In this document: piece by piece, positions 1 through 8,762 of the stretch
Layout: the number at the start of each line of letters is the position of its first letter
Position numbering within the stretch: position 1 is the first letter of the stretch
DNA from: JAOZTV01 sp965371805
Lineage (GTDB): Bacteria; Acidobacteriota; Aminicenantia; UBA2199
Assembly (NCBI GenBank): GCA_965371805.1
Contig: CBDUZW010000001.1
Span: 62,001-126,000, forward strand
Reading direction: 5' to 3'
DNA: 64,000 bases
Program-made: the position numbers and the translations under genes
The notes under the pieces: generated by a model
Database searches by the model: none
What the model saw: the letters and a program-made list of their open reading frames with translations, nothing else
What the model was told of the DNA's origin: nothing

Positions 1-981
1 TTTTGAATAGGAATCTATTACAAAAACAGGATTTCCAGAATCTTTCTCTGTCCACATTTTCTTGTCCCTTCTAGTTCTGTTACGCTTTATCATATTATTT
101 GCAAAGTCTAATATCTTTTTTGTTGATCTATAATTTTGCTCAAGTTTTATTATCTTCACTCCAGGAAAATCATTCTCAAAATCAAAAAGAAAACGAATAT
201 TGGCCCCTCTCCATGAATAGATCGCCTGATCATCATCTCCTACTATTGTTATTTGTTTATGACTTCCTGCAACTAATTTGATCAACATATACTGATTTGG
301 ATTTGTATCCTGGAATTCGTCAACAAGAACATATTTAAATCGGTCTCTATATTTCTGCCTAACCTCTTTGTTTGATTGAAGTAAAATCACTGGAAGAGAT
401 ATCAGATCCTCATAATCCCACACCTTGTTTTTATTTTGATATTCAAAATACTTTGCATATATATTGATCTCATCATCTGCAAAACCCCTTTCAGCAAGGT
501 TTTCTCTATTATTTGGATAGTTAAGATTCATTTTGGAAAATCCAATTTTTTTCATTATTCTATCTCTCATATCACTTGTAAAATAAGAGAAACCTGCTTT
601 TATAATTCCATCAACAATTTTTTTCCTATCCCTGTCATCAATTATCTTCCACTCTTCATCATAGTTTGAATACCTGGTTGTTTCTCTCAGTATCCGTAAT
701 CCCAGAGAATGAAATGTTGAAATATTGAATAAATGCTTATCTATTCCAGAGACAGCCTCTATTCTTTCTTTCATTTCAGTTGCAGCCCTATTCGTAAATG
801 TAACACCAAGAATGTTCATCGGGGCCATGCCTCGCTCCATAACCATATATGCAATTTTATGTGTTATTACCTTTGTCTTACCAGACCCTGCACCGGCAAT
901 TAATAAAAGCGGAGAGTCAAAATACAATACTGCTTCTTTTTGAACAGAATTTAATCCATCAACCAGATCAACTTTTTCCAT
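1..981 (-). CDS. UvrD/PcrA-type superfamily 1 DNA helicase, N-terminal part (cut by window edge)
   Basis: The minus strand is open from an ATG at 981 to the window edge, 327 codons, so only the N-terminal half is present. The protein starts MEKVDLVDGLNSVQKEAV with the Q-motif glutamine, followed by Walker A (AGAGSGKT, residues 29-36), a TFTNRAA motif Ia, the DEFQDT Walker B motif near residue 220, GDDDQAIYSWRGA (motif III) and QNYRS (motif IV). This set is specific to the UvrD/Rep/PcrA family, ATP-driven 3'-5' helicases of DNA repair and replication restart. A GGAGG site at 991-995 lies about ten bases before the start. The C-terminal domains that separate UvrD, PcrA and Rep are outside the window, so the exact member cannot be named. 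Confidence 0.93.
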   Translation of the reverse strand, partial: MEKVDLVDGLNSVQKEAVLYFDSPLLLIAGAGSGKTKVITHKIAYMVMERGMAPMNILGVTFTNRAATEMKERIEAVSGIDKHLFNISTFHSLGLRILRETTRYSNYDEEWKIIDDRDRKKIVDGIIKAGFSYFTSDMRDRIMKKIGFSKMNLNYPNNRENLAERGFADDEINIYAKYFEYQNKNKVWDYEDLISLPVILLQSNKEVRQKYRDRFKYVLVDEFQDTNPNQYMLIKLVAGSHKQITIVGDDDQAIYSWRGANIRFLFDFENDFPGVKIIKLEQNYRSTKKILDFANNMIKRNRTRRDKKMWTEKDSGNPVFVIDSYSK

Positions 982-1237
982 AAGAAATATCCTCCAAGAA
1001 TTATCAAAATCAATGGCATATTTAATAATTATTCATCAAAGAAGTCAAGTAAATTATTACCTGAATTTTTCGTCAAAATTGCAGCGAAATGTTCAAGATG
1101 TCGGTTATAACAAATAAAACGAGTGAATCGAATGAAACATAGTTAAACTATTTTGAAAAGAAAATGATTGAGTTTTATGCAGTTAGAATGGGCATATTGG
1201 GCATTGCAGTAGAGTTTGGCTAAAAGTTTAGGTACTA

Positions 1238-1266
1238 TTGATTATTTTTTCTTTTTTTTTTATAAT
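1238..1266 (+). promoter_or_regulatory. sigma-70-like promoter of a leaderless gene
   Basis: TTGATT (1238-1243), a 17-base spacer that is almost all T, and a perfect TATAAT (1261-1266). The ATG at 1273 follows after only six bases, so transcription should begin at or next to the start codon. No Shine-Dalgarno sequence is present. This arrangement also decides the start of the downstream gene. Confidence 0.6.
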
Positions 1267-1272
1267 AAAAAT

Positions 1273-1953
1273 ATGATATTCAAAAAAACAATACTTATTC
1301 TACTGCAAATACTTTTGATTGTATTTTTTTCAATGTGCAAAAATGAGAGTGAATTTGCTAAAAGTGATTACGTGTCTTTGAGAAGTGAATATAAGCAGAT
1401 CAATGATTTCAAAGAGATTAAAGAAATGATTTTTAAATATAATTTTTTTGATAAAAGAAAAAACCGTTCCGGAAGTTTCCAGGGACAACTTAAAGAACAA
1501 AAAATTGGAGATCATTCTGTTATCCTTGATTCAAAAACAGGTCTGATGTGGATGGCTCAGGATAGAAATGATCCTTTATGGATAAAAGCAGACAATAACA
1601 TCGAATGGCTTAAACCATTTTTTTATAAAGATGCTGAAAAAATGATCACTATTCTAAATTCAAGCAAAAGTGGATATGCCGGATTTAAGGACTGGCGTCT
1701 ACCCACCGTAGAGGAAGCAGCATCCCTGCTTAGAAAACAAGCTAATCCTGACTCACTTTATCTTCCGGAAAATTTTTCAAAAAAAAATACTATAGTACTC
1801 TATATTTGGACAGGTGACTATTATAATCTTAACTTTTTTAAAAAGAAGAATATGATCTGGACAGTCAGTTTTGCTGCAGGGGGAATCTTCAGAGAGAGCA
1901 ACAGCAATCCACAGTACATAAAATTAGTTAGAAAAATAAATCCAGTTAAATAA
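1273..1953 (+). CDS. DUF1566 (Lcl C-terminal) domain protein, probably exported
   Basis: A 226-residue protein. Residues 1-19 are a hydrophobic export signal ending in FFSMC, a poor but possible lipobox. The rest matches the DUF1566/Lcl_C pattern: a DSKTGLMWM element, then a block ending in GFKDWRLPTVEEA, then YIWTGDYYN and a C-terminal hydrophobic strand. DUF1566 proteins are secreted or surface proteins of mostly unknown function. The frame is open upstream to a TTG at 1216, but the promoter -10 box at 1261-1266 would then lie inside the coding sequence, so the ATG at 1273 is preferred. The 291 bases before it hold only this promoter; a 19-residue frame ending at 1220 was not called. The gene converges on the propeller gene that ends at 1972. 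Confidence 0.75.
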   Translation: MIFKKTILILLQILLIVFFSMCKNESEFAKSDYVSLRSEYKQINDFKEIKEMIFKYNFFDKRKNRSGSFQGQLKEQKIGDHSVILDSKTGLMWMAQDRNDPLWIKADNNIEWLKPFFYKDAEKMITILNSSKSGYAGFKDWRLPTVEEAASLLRKQANPDSLYLPENFSKKNTIVLYIWTGDYYNLNFFKKKNMIWTVSFAAGGIFRESNSNPQYIKLVRKINPVK

Positions 1954-1971
1954 CTTCAGGTTCTGCTGATT

Positions 1972-3003
1972 TTATTCAACCTTTTCCCTATGAAGTTCCC
2001 ACAATTCATTTTCTTCTTCTTCAACTAACCAGTAATAATAGTTTGAATCTAAATTTGTAATAAATTTATAGTCAAATCCATATATCTCAGGTGCATACAA
2101 GAATAAACGTTTTATTTCCTTCCCATTAAAGTCCATTACAATACATTCTCTTTTATCTCCCTTTATTACATTTGTAAGAACATATAATCTGTTTTTTGCA
2201 GAAAACATTGCATATATCTGTGGATATTTGGATGAAAAAGAGATCCTCTGTTTCATAAAATTCCATAAATTCTTATAATTCGGAGCAGTTTTAAACCATT
2301 TTATGGTTTTAGTTTTATAATAGGCCGGAAGTTTAACCTGTTTCATATCTTTAAATATCTTACCTGTCTTTTTCCCCTCTTTATCATATTTATTCACAGC
2401 AAAACCATCTTTCCCGGCAATAATAAAAAGAATATCGTCTTGTACAACAGGATAAAAAGGAACCATAGGGAATTCAAATTTAAAATTCTGCCCAATTTGA
2501 AAATCCGATTTATACAGAACTCTGCCTTTCTTAAAATTTTTGTCCGCAAAGAAAAGTGAAAGAACGAGTAGATCTTTATTATCATCTTTTGGTGCCTGCC
2601 CCATACAAACATAATTGTCTCCAAACGGGAAAAAATTATCAGATGCAGACACTCTCTGTTCTCTTATAAACTTTCCATCTTTGGTAAAAAATGAAACTTT
2701 AGCCATACTCGAGATTATGACATTCCCTTTATATGGAGTAACACCCAGAGGTCCCCCAAACCGATTCTTTTTTATTTCTTTAGGACCCTCGCCTTCTTTG
2801 CCGAATTTCCCTATATATTTATATGTTTTCTGATCATATATAAATATAGTGGTATTTTCAAGGATATATATATATCCATTTCCAAATACAAAATTCTCCG
2901 GCTTTGCTATTTCCTCAAAACTTGCAACCTTTTCAGCATTTAAAGATATCTGAATAAAACCTGATATAAACAAAACAATAATTAAAAATACTTTCATTTT
3001 CAT
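1972..3003 (-). CDS. secreted 6-bladed beta-propeller protein
   Basis: A 343-residue protein with a signal peptide (about residues 1-22, ending SLNA). The mature part shows the repeated strands typical of the 6-bladed propeller family (NHL/TolB-like): FGKEGEGPKEI near residue 75, then blades with FFTKDGKFIRE and NKYDKEGKKTG. It is related to the propeller gene at 13245-14240. The GKxGEGPxE signature, the lengths and the order of elements agree. Such proteins are thought to bind ligands or partners in the periplasm or at the cell surface; no enzyme function is evident. It is the last gene of a minus-strand cluster, starting nine bases after the MOSC gene, so it is probably co-transcribed with thiG and thiH, although a functional link to thiamine is not obvious. 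Confidence 0.75.
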   Translation of the reverse strand: MKMKVFLIIVLFISGFIQISLNAEKVASFEEIAKPENFVFGNGYIYILENTTIFIYDQKTYKYIGKFGKEGEGPKEIKKNRFGGPLGVTPYKGNVIISSMAKVSFFTKDGKFIREQRVSASDNFFPFGDNYVCMGQAPKDDNKDLLVLSLFFADKNFKKGRVLYKSDFQIGQNFKFEFPMVPFYPVVQDDILFIIAGKDGFAVNKYDKEGKKTGKIFKDMKQVKLPAYYKTKTIKWFKTAPNYKNLWNFMKQRISFSSKYPQIYAMFSAKNRLYVLTNVIKGDKRECIVMDFNGKEIKRLFLYAPEIYGFDYKFITNLDSNYYYWLVEEEENELWELHREKVE

Positions 3004-3012
3004 TTTTCACCT

Positions 3013-3468
3013 CTAATTTTTATTACTATTTATTATATAATCAAAATCATCACCAACTTTGATTCTCCCTGGATTTATCACAACAGTAAAGACACCTTCT
3101 TTTGGCATAATACAATCACCAACTTCCTGGTATATTCTGCATCCATGTCCATGACATTCCTTCCCTATCTGTGTTACCTTGAGTTCAGTAGAATTTATTC
3201 TAAAGAGATCTCCAAGAGATATTTTTTTAAAATCAATCCCGGCAATTATGATGTTTTCTGCAAAATCACCATTATTTATTCCAGTCTTGGTCCTTTTTGT
3301 AAAATTTTTGATAGATTCATGAGAGAGTAAACTGATCTGCCTGTTTTTGGTTCCTGCATGAGCATCACCAACGATTCCAGACATATCAATGTCTGCAACA
3401 TTCACCGTTTTTTTTAATGTTCCTTTCTCGTCAGAAACATTAATTGCTATAATTTTCTTTTTTCCCAT
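3013..3468 (-). CDS. MOSC domain protein
   Basis: A 151-residue single-domain protein. Visible are the MOSC core strands, the GDAHAG segment near residue 37, the SLLSHES element, and the region around GKECHGHGC, which carries the conserved cysteine of MOSC domains (molybdenum cofactor sulfurase C-terminal). MOSC proteins are sulfur-carrier or metal-sulfur-cluster proteins, and stand-alone forms often sit near moaB/mog. Here the neighbour is thiH, a sulfur-requiring pathway. The ATG at 3468 has an AGAAGGA site at proper distance; the frame is open to a TTG at 3486 inside thiH, which is less likely. thiH ends two bases upstream, so the genes are translationally coupled. Confidence 0.85.
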   Translation of the reverse strand: MGKKKIIAINVSDEKGTLKKTVNVADIDMSGIVGDAHAGTKNRQISLLSHESIKNFTKRTKTGINNGDFAENIIIAGIDFKKISLGDLFRINSTELKVTQIGKECHGHGCRIYQEVGDCIMPKEGVFTVVINPGRIKVGDDFDYIINSNKN

Positions 3469-3470
3469 TA

Positions 3471-4472
3471 CTATATCCTTCTCCAATCTGTAAATACTGG
3501 ATCGAGTCCCTTAGATTGTATCATTTGTTTGATTTCATTTACTGAACGCTTATCCATAACATCAAACTGTGGTGTTTCTTCTTCTTTACTATTATAGCCA
3601 CCAACTGTCGTTTTAGATGCAGCAGAAACCCTTGTTATTCCAATAGAAAGTGTATTGTCCCTCAAAGAAGAGTTCTCTCTGGTAGAAAGGTTTATCCCTA
3701 CTGTAGGAAATAATATTCGAGCAAGAGCTATCAATTTTATTAAAGTTATATCATCAGCTATAAATAGATCAGAACTATCATTCCCGATAGGAATTATTCT
3801 TGGAAATGATAATGAATATTCAACACCTGGGAATTTTTTTTCCATATATTCCAGATGATTAAATAAACTCCATATATCTTTATCCAGCTCCGACAAACCT
3901 AATAGTACTCCCATACCTACTGCCCGCAATCCAGATTCTGCAACCCTTTCAGGTGTAGAAAACCTGAAATCAAAATTCCTCTTAGGACCTTTTTTATGAA
4001 GAAGTTTATATCTCTCCCGGTCATATGTCTCCTGGTAAATAGTTACACCATCAACTCCCAGTTTATTCAGCTCTCTATATTCCTCTGTTTCCATTGGAAA
4101 CACTTCGAGACTAATACTTGAAAAATATCTCTTGGCAATCTCAACAGAAGATGCTATATACTCAAAAGGGGAATGTTTTTTGGACTCACCTGTAAGCAAT
4201 AAGATATTCTGAATGCCGAAAGATGAGACTTTTTCCATCTCTCTCTCCATTTCAATAATAGATAATTTTGTCCTTTTTACTGATCTCTGTTGATTGAAAC
4301 CACAATATGTACATTGATTGTCACAGTAATTTGACAGATATATAGGTGCATACAACGATATCGTATTACCAAAGTGTTTTAATGTCAATGTTTTTGCTTT
4401 TCGAGCTAAACTTTCTAAAAAGCCTTTATCATTATTTTCTAATACAGATCTTATATATTCTAACGAAATCAT
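3471..4472 (-). CDS. thiH: 2-iminoacetate synthase (tyrosine lyase) ThiH, radical SAM
   Basis: A 333-residue radical SAM protein. The CX3CX2C cluster motif is seen as CDNQCTYC near residue 50, after the helix that leads ThiH/HydG-type proteins. It cleaves tyrosine with S-adenosylmethionine to give dehydroglycine, the nitrogen donor for the thiamine thiazole ring, and p-cresol. Its position directly after thiG (eight bases apart) separates it from the closely related HydG of [FeFe]-hydrogenase maturation, which is longer. At 333 residues it is somewhat shorter than Escherichia coli ThiH but has the whole barrel. thiS, thiF and thiC are not in the window, so the rest of the pathway must lie elsewhere. 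Confidence 0.9.
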   Translation of the reverse strand: MISLEYIRSVLENNDKGFLESLARKAKTLTLKHFGNTISLYAPIYLSNYCDNQCTYCGFNQQRSVKRTKLSIIEMEREMEKVSSFGIQNILLLTGESKKHSPFEYIASSVEIAKRYFSSISLEVFPMETEEYRELNKLGVDGVTIYQETYDRERYKLLHKKGPKRNFDFRFSTPERVAESGLRAVGMGVLLGLSELDKDIWSLFNHLEYMEKKFPGVEYSLSFPRIIPIGNDSSDLFIADDITLIKLIALARILFPTVGINLSTRENSSLRDNTLSIGITRVSAASKTTVGGYNSKEEETPQFDVMDKRSVNEIKQMIQSKGLDPVFTDWRRI

Positions 4473-4480
4473 TTAAATGT

Positions 4481-5260
4481 CTAATTTTCAAATAAAAAGC
4501 CTGTTAATGGAGATGATGCATCTGCCCCCTGCTCATAACCACTCAACTTGCCAAGAAATGCAAGCCTGCCAGCTTTGACTGCCAGTGAGAACGCTTCAGC
4601 AATTAATGGAGAATCATCTGCAACAGCTACAGCAGTATTTGCAAGAACTGCAGCAGCACCAATTTCCATTGCTTCAGCAGCCTGTGATGGGGCACCTATT
4701 CCTGCATCTACTATAATTGGCAAATCAATTTCATCTATTAATATTTTAATAAACCTCTTAGTTAAAAGTCCCTCACCGCTACCTATCAGTGAGCCAAGCG
4801 GCATAATAGCAGCAGCTCCTGCTTTTAATAATGCTCTTGCATCATAAAGGTCCGGATTCATATATGGAAGCACAGTAAATCCTTCAGAAGCAAGAACCTC
4901 AGTCGCTTTAATGGTAGCTCTATTATCCGGTAATAGATACTTACTATCGTCCATTATTTCTATTTTTATCCAATCTATTCCCATTGCTTCTTTTGCCAGT
5001 CTAGCAATTTCAATTGCTTCTTCCGAATTTCTTGCGCCTGAAGTATTTATCATCAGTATTGTACTTTTAGGAACATATTCAATAATACTCTCCTGCTGTA
5101 CTTCAGCATCAACTCTTCTCATTGCAACGGTGACAACTTCAGAACCACTTGACAATATACTGTCTTTCATATCCTGGTTACTTTTAAACTTTCCAGTTCC
5201 AAGAAAAAAACGGTTATTTATAGTTTTATTCCCAATAATCAAGGGAGTATCTTTTATCAT
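4481..5260 (-). CDS. thiG: thiazole synthase ThiG
   Basis: A 259-residue TIM-barrel protein of normal family length. It shows the N-terminal FFLGTGKF motif, TVAMRRVD near residue 45, the lysine of DWIKIEIM that forms the imine with deoxyxylulose phosphate, VLPYMNPDL, and GSLIGSGEGL and VDAGIGAPSQAAEAMEIGA for phosphate binding. ThiG combines deoxyxylulose 5-phosphate, dehydroglycine from ThiH and ThiS-thiocarboxylate into the thiazole. The ATG at 5260 is preceded by GGAGGT. It heads the thiG-thiH-MOSC-propeller operon. The leader before it is short (about 60 bases to the next gene) and holds no TPP riboswitch that I can see. Confidence 0.95.
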   Translation of the reverse strand: MIKDTPLIIGNKTINNRFFLGTGKFKSNQDMKDSILSSGSEVVTVAMRRVDAEVQQESIIEYVPKSTILMINTSGARNSEEAIEIARLAKEAMGIDWIKIEIMDDSKYLLPDNRATIKATEVLASEGFTVLPYMNPDLYDARALLKAGAAAIMPLGSLIGSGEGLLTKRFIKILIDEIDLPIIVDAGIGAPSQAAEAMEIGAAAVLANTAVAVADDSPLIAEAFSLAVKAGRLAFLGKLSGYEQGADASSPLTGFLFEN

Positions 5261-5319
5261 ATTACCCTACCTCCAAGCAATAATCATTATAACATAAGTA
5301 ATAGTTGAAAGTTAAAGAA

Positions 5320-5895
5320 TCATTCTTCTTTTTTATTAAATAATGTGATCTCTATTCCTACAGATGCTTTTAATCCTCCAAGTTTTATCTCCTTATCTCC
5401 AATAGAAGATGCTCCTTTTAAATATGAGATCATAGAGCATGCGTAAATAGACCTGGACAATTTATAATTTATTCCTGTACTTATTCTAAACCCAAAATCA
5501 GAGCCTGACACAGAGTCACCTGATACATCTTCTTTAAAGACCATATACATAAATCCAAGCTCAAAAACACCTTTTATTTTTTCAGTAAAATTCAACTGAT
5601 CACCAAAACCAATTGAAACAAACAACTGATTGGATTCTGCAGTAATACTATACTCCTCTGATTCCCAGGAAGCAGGGACAAACAGTACACTTCCCCATAA
5701 ATAAATACCGGAAAAGACATCTACATTGAGCTTAATTTCAGGTGATATGAGAAAATCTCCATAAATATCCTTGTAGTTTGCGTCATGATGAGAAAATAGA
5801 TTTACAGAAAATGTCGTCCATGCTAACCTTTCAGAAAAACCCGTATTGATAAAAACAATCAAGATTAAAAGTGATGCAATAATATACTTTTTCAT
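5320..5895 (-). CDS. small outer-membrane beta-barrel-like exported protein
   Basis: A 191-residue protein with a clear signal peptide ending GFSE after a run of Leu/Ile/Val. The mature part consists of alternating polar and aromatic residues in strand-length segments (for example IYLWGSVLFVPASW and FGFRISTGINYKL), as in small eight-stranded barrels of the OmpW/OmpA-like kind. No named family is recognised. It lies 12 bases downstream of the large SBBP propeller gene and is read in the same direction, so the two are likely one operon. Their signal peptides are similar (both end in GFSE). Confidence 0.55.
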   Translation of the reverse strand: MKKYIIASLLILIVFINTGFSERLAWTTFSVNLFSHHDANYKDIYGDFLISPEIKLNVDVFSGIYLWGSVLFVPASWESEEYSITAESNQLFVSIGFGDQLNFTEKIKGVFELGFMYMVFKEDVSGDSVSGSDFGFRISTGINYKLSRSIYACSMISYLKGASSIGDKEIKLGGLKASVGIEITLFNKKEE

Positions 5896-5907
5896 TTAAC
5901 AGTCCGT

Positions 5908-8634
5908 TTAAATTGAAACTTCATTTGACACTCCAATCTCAAAATTATTTGAATTTAATGCAATAACTTTATACTTATAGTTTTTATTTTTATCTATATA
6001 TTTATCTTTATAAATGAAGCTCCCGCTTTCTAATTCTGATTTTGTTAACTTCTTAATAACTTCATAATTCCCGCTACTCTCCTTTCTATATATATGGTAT
6101 TTTGCAATCAAAGCTGAGGCAGCATTCTCTACGATTATTTTTATTTCAGCATACTGCTTTTCGACAATCCAGAAATACTCCTTTTCCCGAACTACTTCAA
6201 TTGAAACAGCAGGTGTTGTATCAATAAGGCTAAAACTGAGATCTGAAAAATCTTCAATTTCTCCGGAATATATTCTAATTTTATATTTATCTCCCACTTC
6301 AACAGAGGCAGGAATTGCCCATGAATAAGAATTATTGTCCATATTTGTTTTTCCAATTGTTGAATGATAATTCCCATCAGAATACAATTCAATGCTTAAC
6401 TCTCTGTTCAATGCAGAAGATTCCCAGGTAATACTATAAGTATTTCCTTTTTCCAGAGATTCTGTTCCATTAGGATATGTTAAATTTACTTTATCTTCAG
6501 GTAAAAAGAAAAATTTTGACACAAAACCATCCATTCCTCCATCTTTGAATTCGGATTGAAAAGCACTTCTTACAGGAAAATCCAAACTTTCTGTCTCTCC
6601 AGCTAAATAAACGCCTCCACAGCATCCAACTGCAATTCCATCTGGAATATCATGACCTGCACCTCCATAATATGATGAAAATAAAAGAGTTGAACCGGAT
6701 TGAGAGAACATTGTGATAAATATATCATTTTTTGTGTTAATTAAATTATTCTGAAAACCATTAAGCACCGGAATGTTCACACTATCCGTATTGCCGGTAA
6801 CAAAAATATTTCTGCTGCTGTCTAAGGCAATTCCATTTATCAGGTCTCTTCCAATTCCTCCAAAAAAAGTAGAATAACTCAAATTTCCAGTTTTTGTCAC
6901 CATCATAATAAAACCGTCCGAGTATCCTCCACCATAAACACTTTGATATGGTAATTTCGATGGAAAATCAACGCTGGAAGTTCCTCCTGCCAAATATGTA
7001 TAGCCACAGCAATTCATGCACATAGAAATTGAAGTAGCATTCTCCAACGCACTCCCACCTGCGTACGATGAATATATCAATGCCTCTCCAGTTGAGGAAA
7101 ATTTACTTATAAAAACATCGGTTTCGCCACCATAACTGCTTTGAAATGAACTCACTAATGGAAAATCAGAACTCTCAGTGTTTCCTGCAATACTAGCTTC
7201 ACCACAGCAATCAACTGCAATTGCGACTCCATAGTCATTAAGAGCCCCTCCTATATATGTCGAATAGGTCAAACTACTGCCATCATCTGAAAACTTTGTA
7301 ACGAAAGCATCAATTCCACCACCTGTAGCACCCTGATAACTGGTCTCTAAAACAGGAAAGTCCTCACCATTTGTATAACCTGTAACATAAGCATTTCCCT
7401 CATTATCAGAACAGAAATCAGCATCACTATCAGTTGCTATTCCCATACCATAATCATCATCACATCCACCAAGGAAAGTTGAATACTCTAAGTCTGAGCC
7501 ATCCGCTGCAATTTTTACTACAATTGCATCTGTTTTTCCGCCTCCATATATATTTTGATAGCTATCTGTAACCGGAAAATCTTCACTTTCAGTGTACCCG
7601 GTTATATATGCATAACCACCAACGTCTATCGCGATAGCTGTTGCATAATCCCTGCAGCACCCTCCAATATAAGTAGAATACTGCAAAGTTTTCCCCGTTG
7701 AAGAAAACTTTGACACAAAAATATCATACTCTCCATCTCCCTTGTTCGTGTCATAAACGCCTGCTGTGGTTGGAAAATTTGTACTCCCGGTAATCCCGGT
7801 TACATATACATATCCAGCATTATCTACAGCAATAGATTTTACAGAATCAAAGCCTCTACCTCCAATATATGTAGAGTATTTTTGTTCTATAACCGGATCA
7901 ATTATCAACTCATGGTCAGGATTATAATTCCCAATTCTAATACCATAAATATTTTCATCTATTCTATAAAAAAAAGCCTTTATATTCTTTCTTTCATTGT
8001 TAATATTCTGATAGCTAAAAGGTATTCTATGTTTATATATCCCAAAATGATGCTTCACATTTAATACACCTGATTTTTCTATAGAAATATTTTCAGCACC
8101 TTCAATTTTCATTTTTATATCTGAAATTTTTGAATGTGGAGCAATTATCCAGTCATACTCAATATTCCCTTTTTTGGTACTGTATACTTTCAAATCAATT
8201 CCCTTATAGAGTCCCTTATAAGTAATTGTTTCAAAAGTATTAATATTAGACAACCATTTTTTTTTATTTCTCCCCTTAAAAATATTTATTTTTTCTTTCA
8301 ATAATTTATCTGGTACTATTTTCACATTATTATTGACACCTGAAAAAGTCATATTAATGACAGATCTTCTTGTAGAATCTTTGCTCTTTATATCAAATAC
8401 AAGTCCATTCTTTTTTAGCCAAAGAGTATAATCCTTGGTCTCAACATAAAAGACAACTTCTTTATCAACCTGGCCTTTATTAGCTATAAAGACAGTAGAC
8501 TTACCCTTTATTAAGTCTGACCCGTCCTTGATAGACATTTTTGATTTCCCGTAATTAATCTCTGAAAAACCTATATCTATAAACAAAATAAGCAGAAATA
8601 ATATTCCCAAAATATATAAATTTCTATTTTTCAT
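5908..8634 (-). CDS. SBBP-repeat seven-bladed propeller protein with C-terminal beta domains, secreted
   Basis: A 908-residue protein with a signal peptide. The order of parts is: a DUF7948-type N-terminal domain (about residues 30-235, starting FIANKGQVDKEVVFYV); seven SBBP repeats (about 250-690), each opening with YSTYIGG-like text, then IAVD..G..YVTG and DFP, and ending in FVSKFSSTG; a Kre9/KNH-like Ser/Thr-rich domain opening LTYPNGTESL (about 715-800); and a C-terminal fibronectin-III-like domain. The SBBP repeats predict a seven-bladed propeller. Vicinal cysteine pairs occur in four blades, which is unusual. Such proteins are cell-surface or extracellular, and the ligand is unknown. 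A promoter is visible at 8656-8684. It is the first gene of a two-gene unit with the small barrel protein. Confidence 0.85.
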   Translation of the reverse strand: MKNRNLYILGILFLLILFIDIGFSEINYGKSKMSIKDGSDLIKGKSTVFIANKGQVDKEVVFYVETKDYTLWLKKNGLVFDIKSKDSTRRSVINMTFSGVNNNVKIVPDKLLKEKINIFKGRNKKKWLSNINTFETITYKGLYKGIDLKVYSTKKGNIEYDWIIAPHSKISDIKMKIEGAENISIEKSGVLNVKHHFGIYKHRIPFSYQNINNERKNIKAFFYRIDENIYGIRIGNYNPDHELIIDPVIEQKYSTYIGGRGFDSVKSIAVDNAGYVYVTGITGSTNFPTTAGVYDTNKGDGEYDIFVSKFSSTGKTLQYSTYIGGCCRDYATAIAIDVGGYAYITGYTESEDFPVTDSYQNIYGGGKTDAIVVKIAADGSDLEYSTFLGGCDDDYGMGIATDSDADFCSDNEGNAYVTGYTNGEDFPVLETSYQGATGGGIDAFVTKFSDDGSSLTYSTYIGGALNDYGVAIAVDCCGEASIAGNTESSDFPLVSSFQSSYGGETDVFISKFSSTGEALIYSSYAGGSALENATSISMCMNCCGYTYLAGGTSSVDFPSKLPYQSVYGGGYSDGFIMMVTKTGNLSYSTFFGGIGRDLINGIALDSSRNIFVTGNTDSVNIPVLNGFQNNLINTKNDIFITMFSQSGSTLLFSSYYGGAGHDIPDGIAVGCCGGVYLAGETESLDFPVRSAFQSEFKDGGMDGFVSKFFFLPEDKVNLTYPNGTESLEKGNTYSITWESSALNRELSIELYSDGNYHSTIGKTNMDNNSYSWAIPASVEVGDKYKIRIYSGEIEDFSDLSFSLIDTTPAVSIEVVREKEYFWIVEKQYAEIKIIVENAASALIAKYHIYRKESSGNYEVIKKLTKSELESGSFIYKDKYIDKNKNYKYKVIALNSNNFEIGVSNEVSI

Positions 8635-8655
8635 TTTATCACCCTCTAAAATTTT

Positions 8656-8684
8656 AGTATAATCATAAAAAAATAAATATGCAA
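8656..8684 (-). promoter_or_regulatory. sigma-70-like promoter for the SBBP propeller gene
   Basis: Read on the minus strand: TTGCAT (8684-8679), a 17-base spacer, TATACT (8661-8656), then about 21 bases to the ATG at 8634, including a GAGGGTGAT ribosome-binding site. Spacing is ideal and the -10 box is 5 of 6. Confidence 0.5.
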
Positions 8685-8708
8685 ATATAATGCCATAAAC
8701 ATATAAGT

Positions 8709-8737
8709 TTGCAGAAATTTGATATATTGGATATAAT
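8709..8737 (+). promoter_or_regulatory. sigma-70-like promoter for trpS-pfk
   Basis: A TTGCAG -35 box (weak, 8709-8714), a 17-base spacer and a perfect TATAAT at 8732-8737, about 25 bases before the trpS GTG start. It is divergent from the promoter of the SBBP gene; the two share the 128-base intergenic region. Confidence 0.45.
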
Positions 8738-8762
8738 TAAAATCTAAATATTGGAGAAAATA

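Noticed and set aside
1133..1220. Possible short peptide ending at 1220 before the DUF1566 gene
   Set aside because: Only 19 residues, no ribosome-binding site, and it ends within the region read as promoter.
3655..3858. Plus-strand open frame of 67 codons inside thiH
   Set aside because: It is the antisense of conserved ThiH sequence and has no ribosome-binding site.
4548..5297. Two long plus-strand frames opposite thiG (4548-4847 and 4911-5297)
   Set aside because: Alanine/serine/isoleucine-rich mirror of the thiG codons; the minus strand has clear catalytic motifs.
5261..5319. TPP riboswitch before thiG
   Set aside because: The gap is only 59 bases and shows none of the conserved THI-box text.
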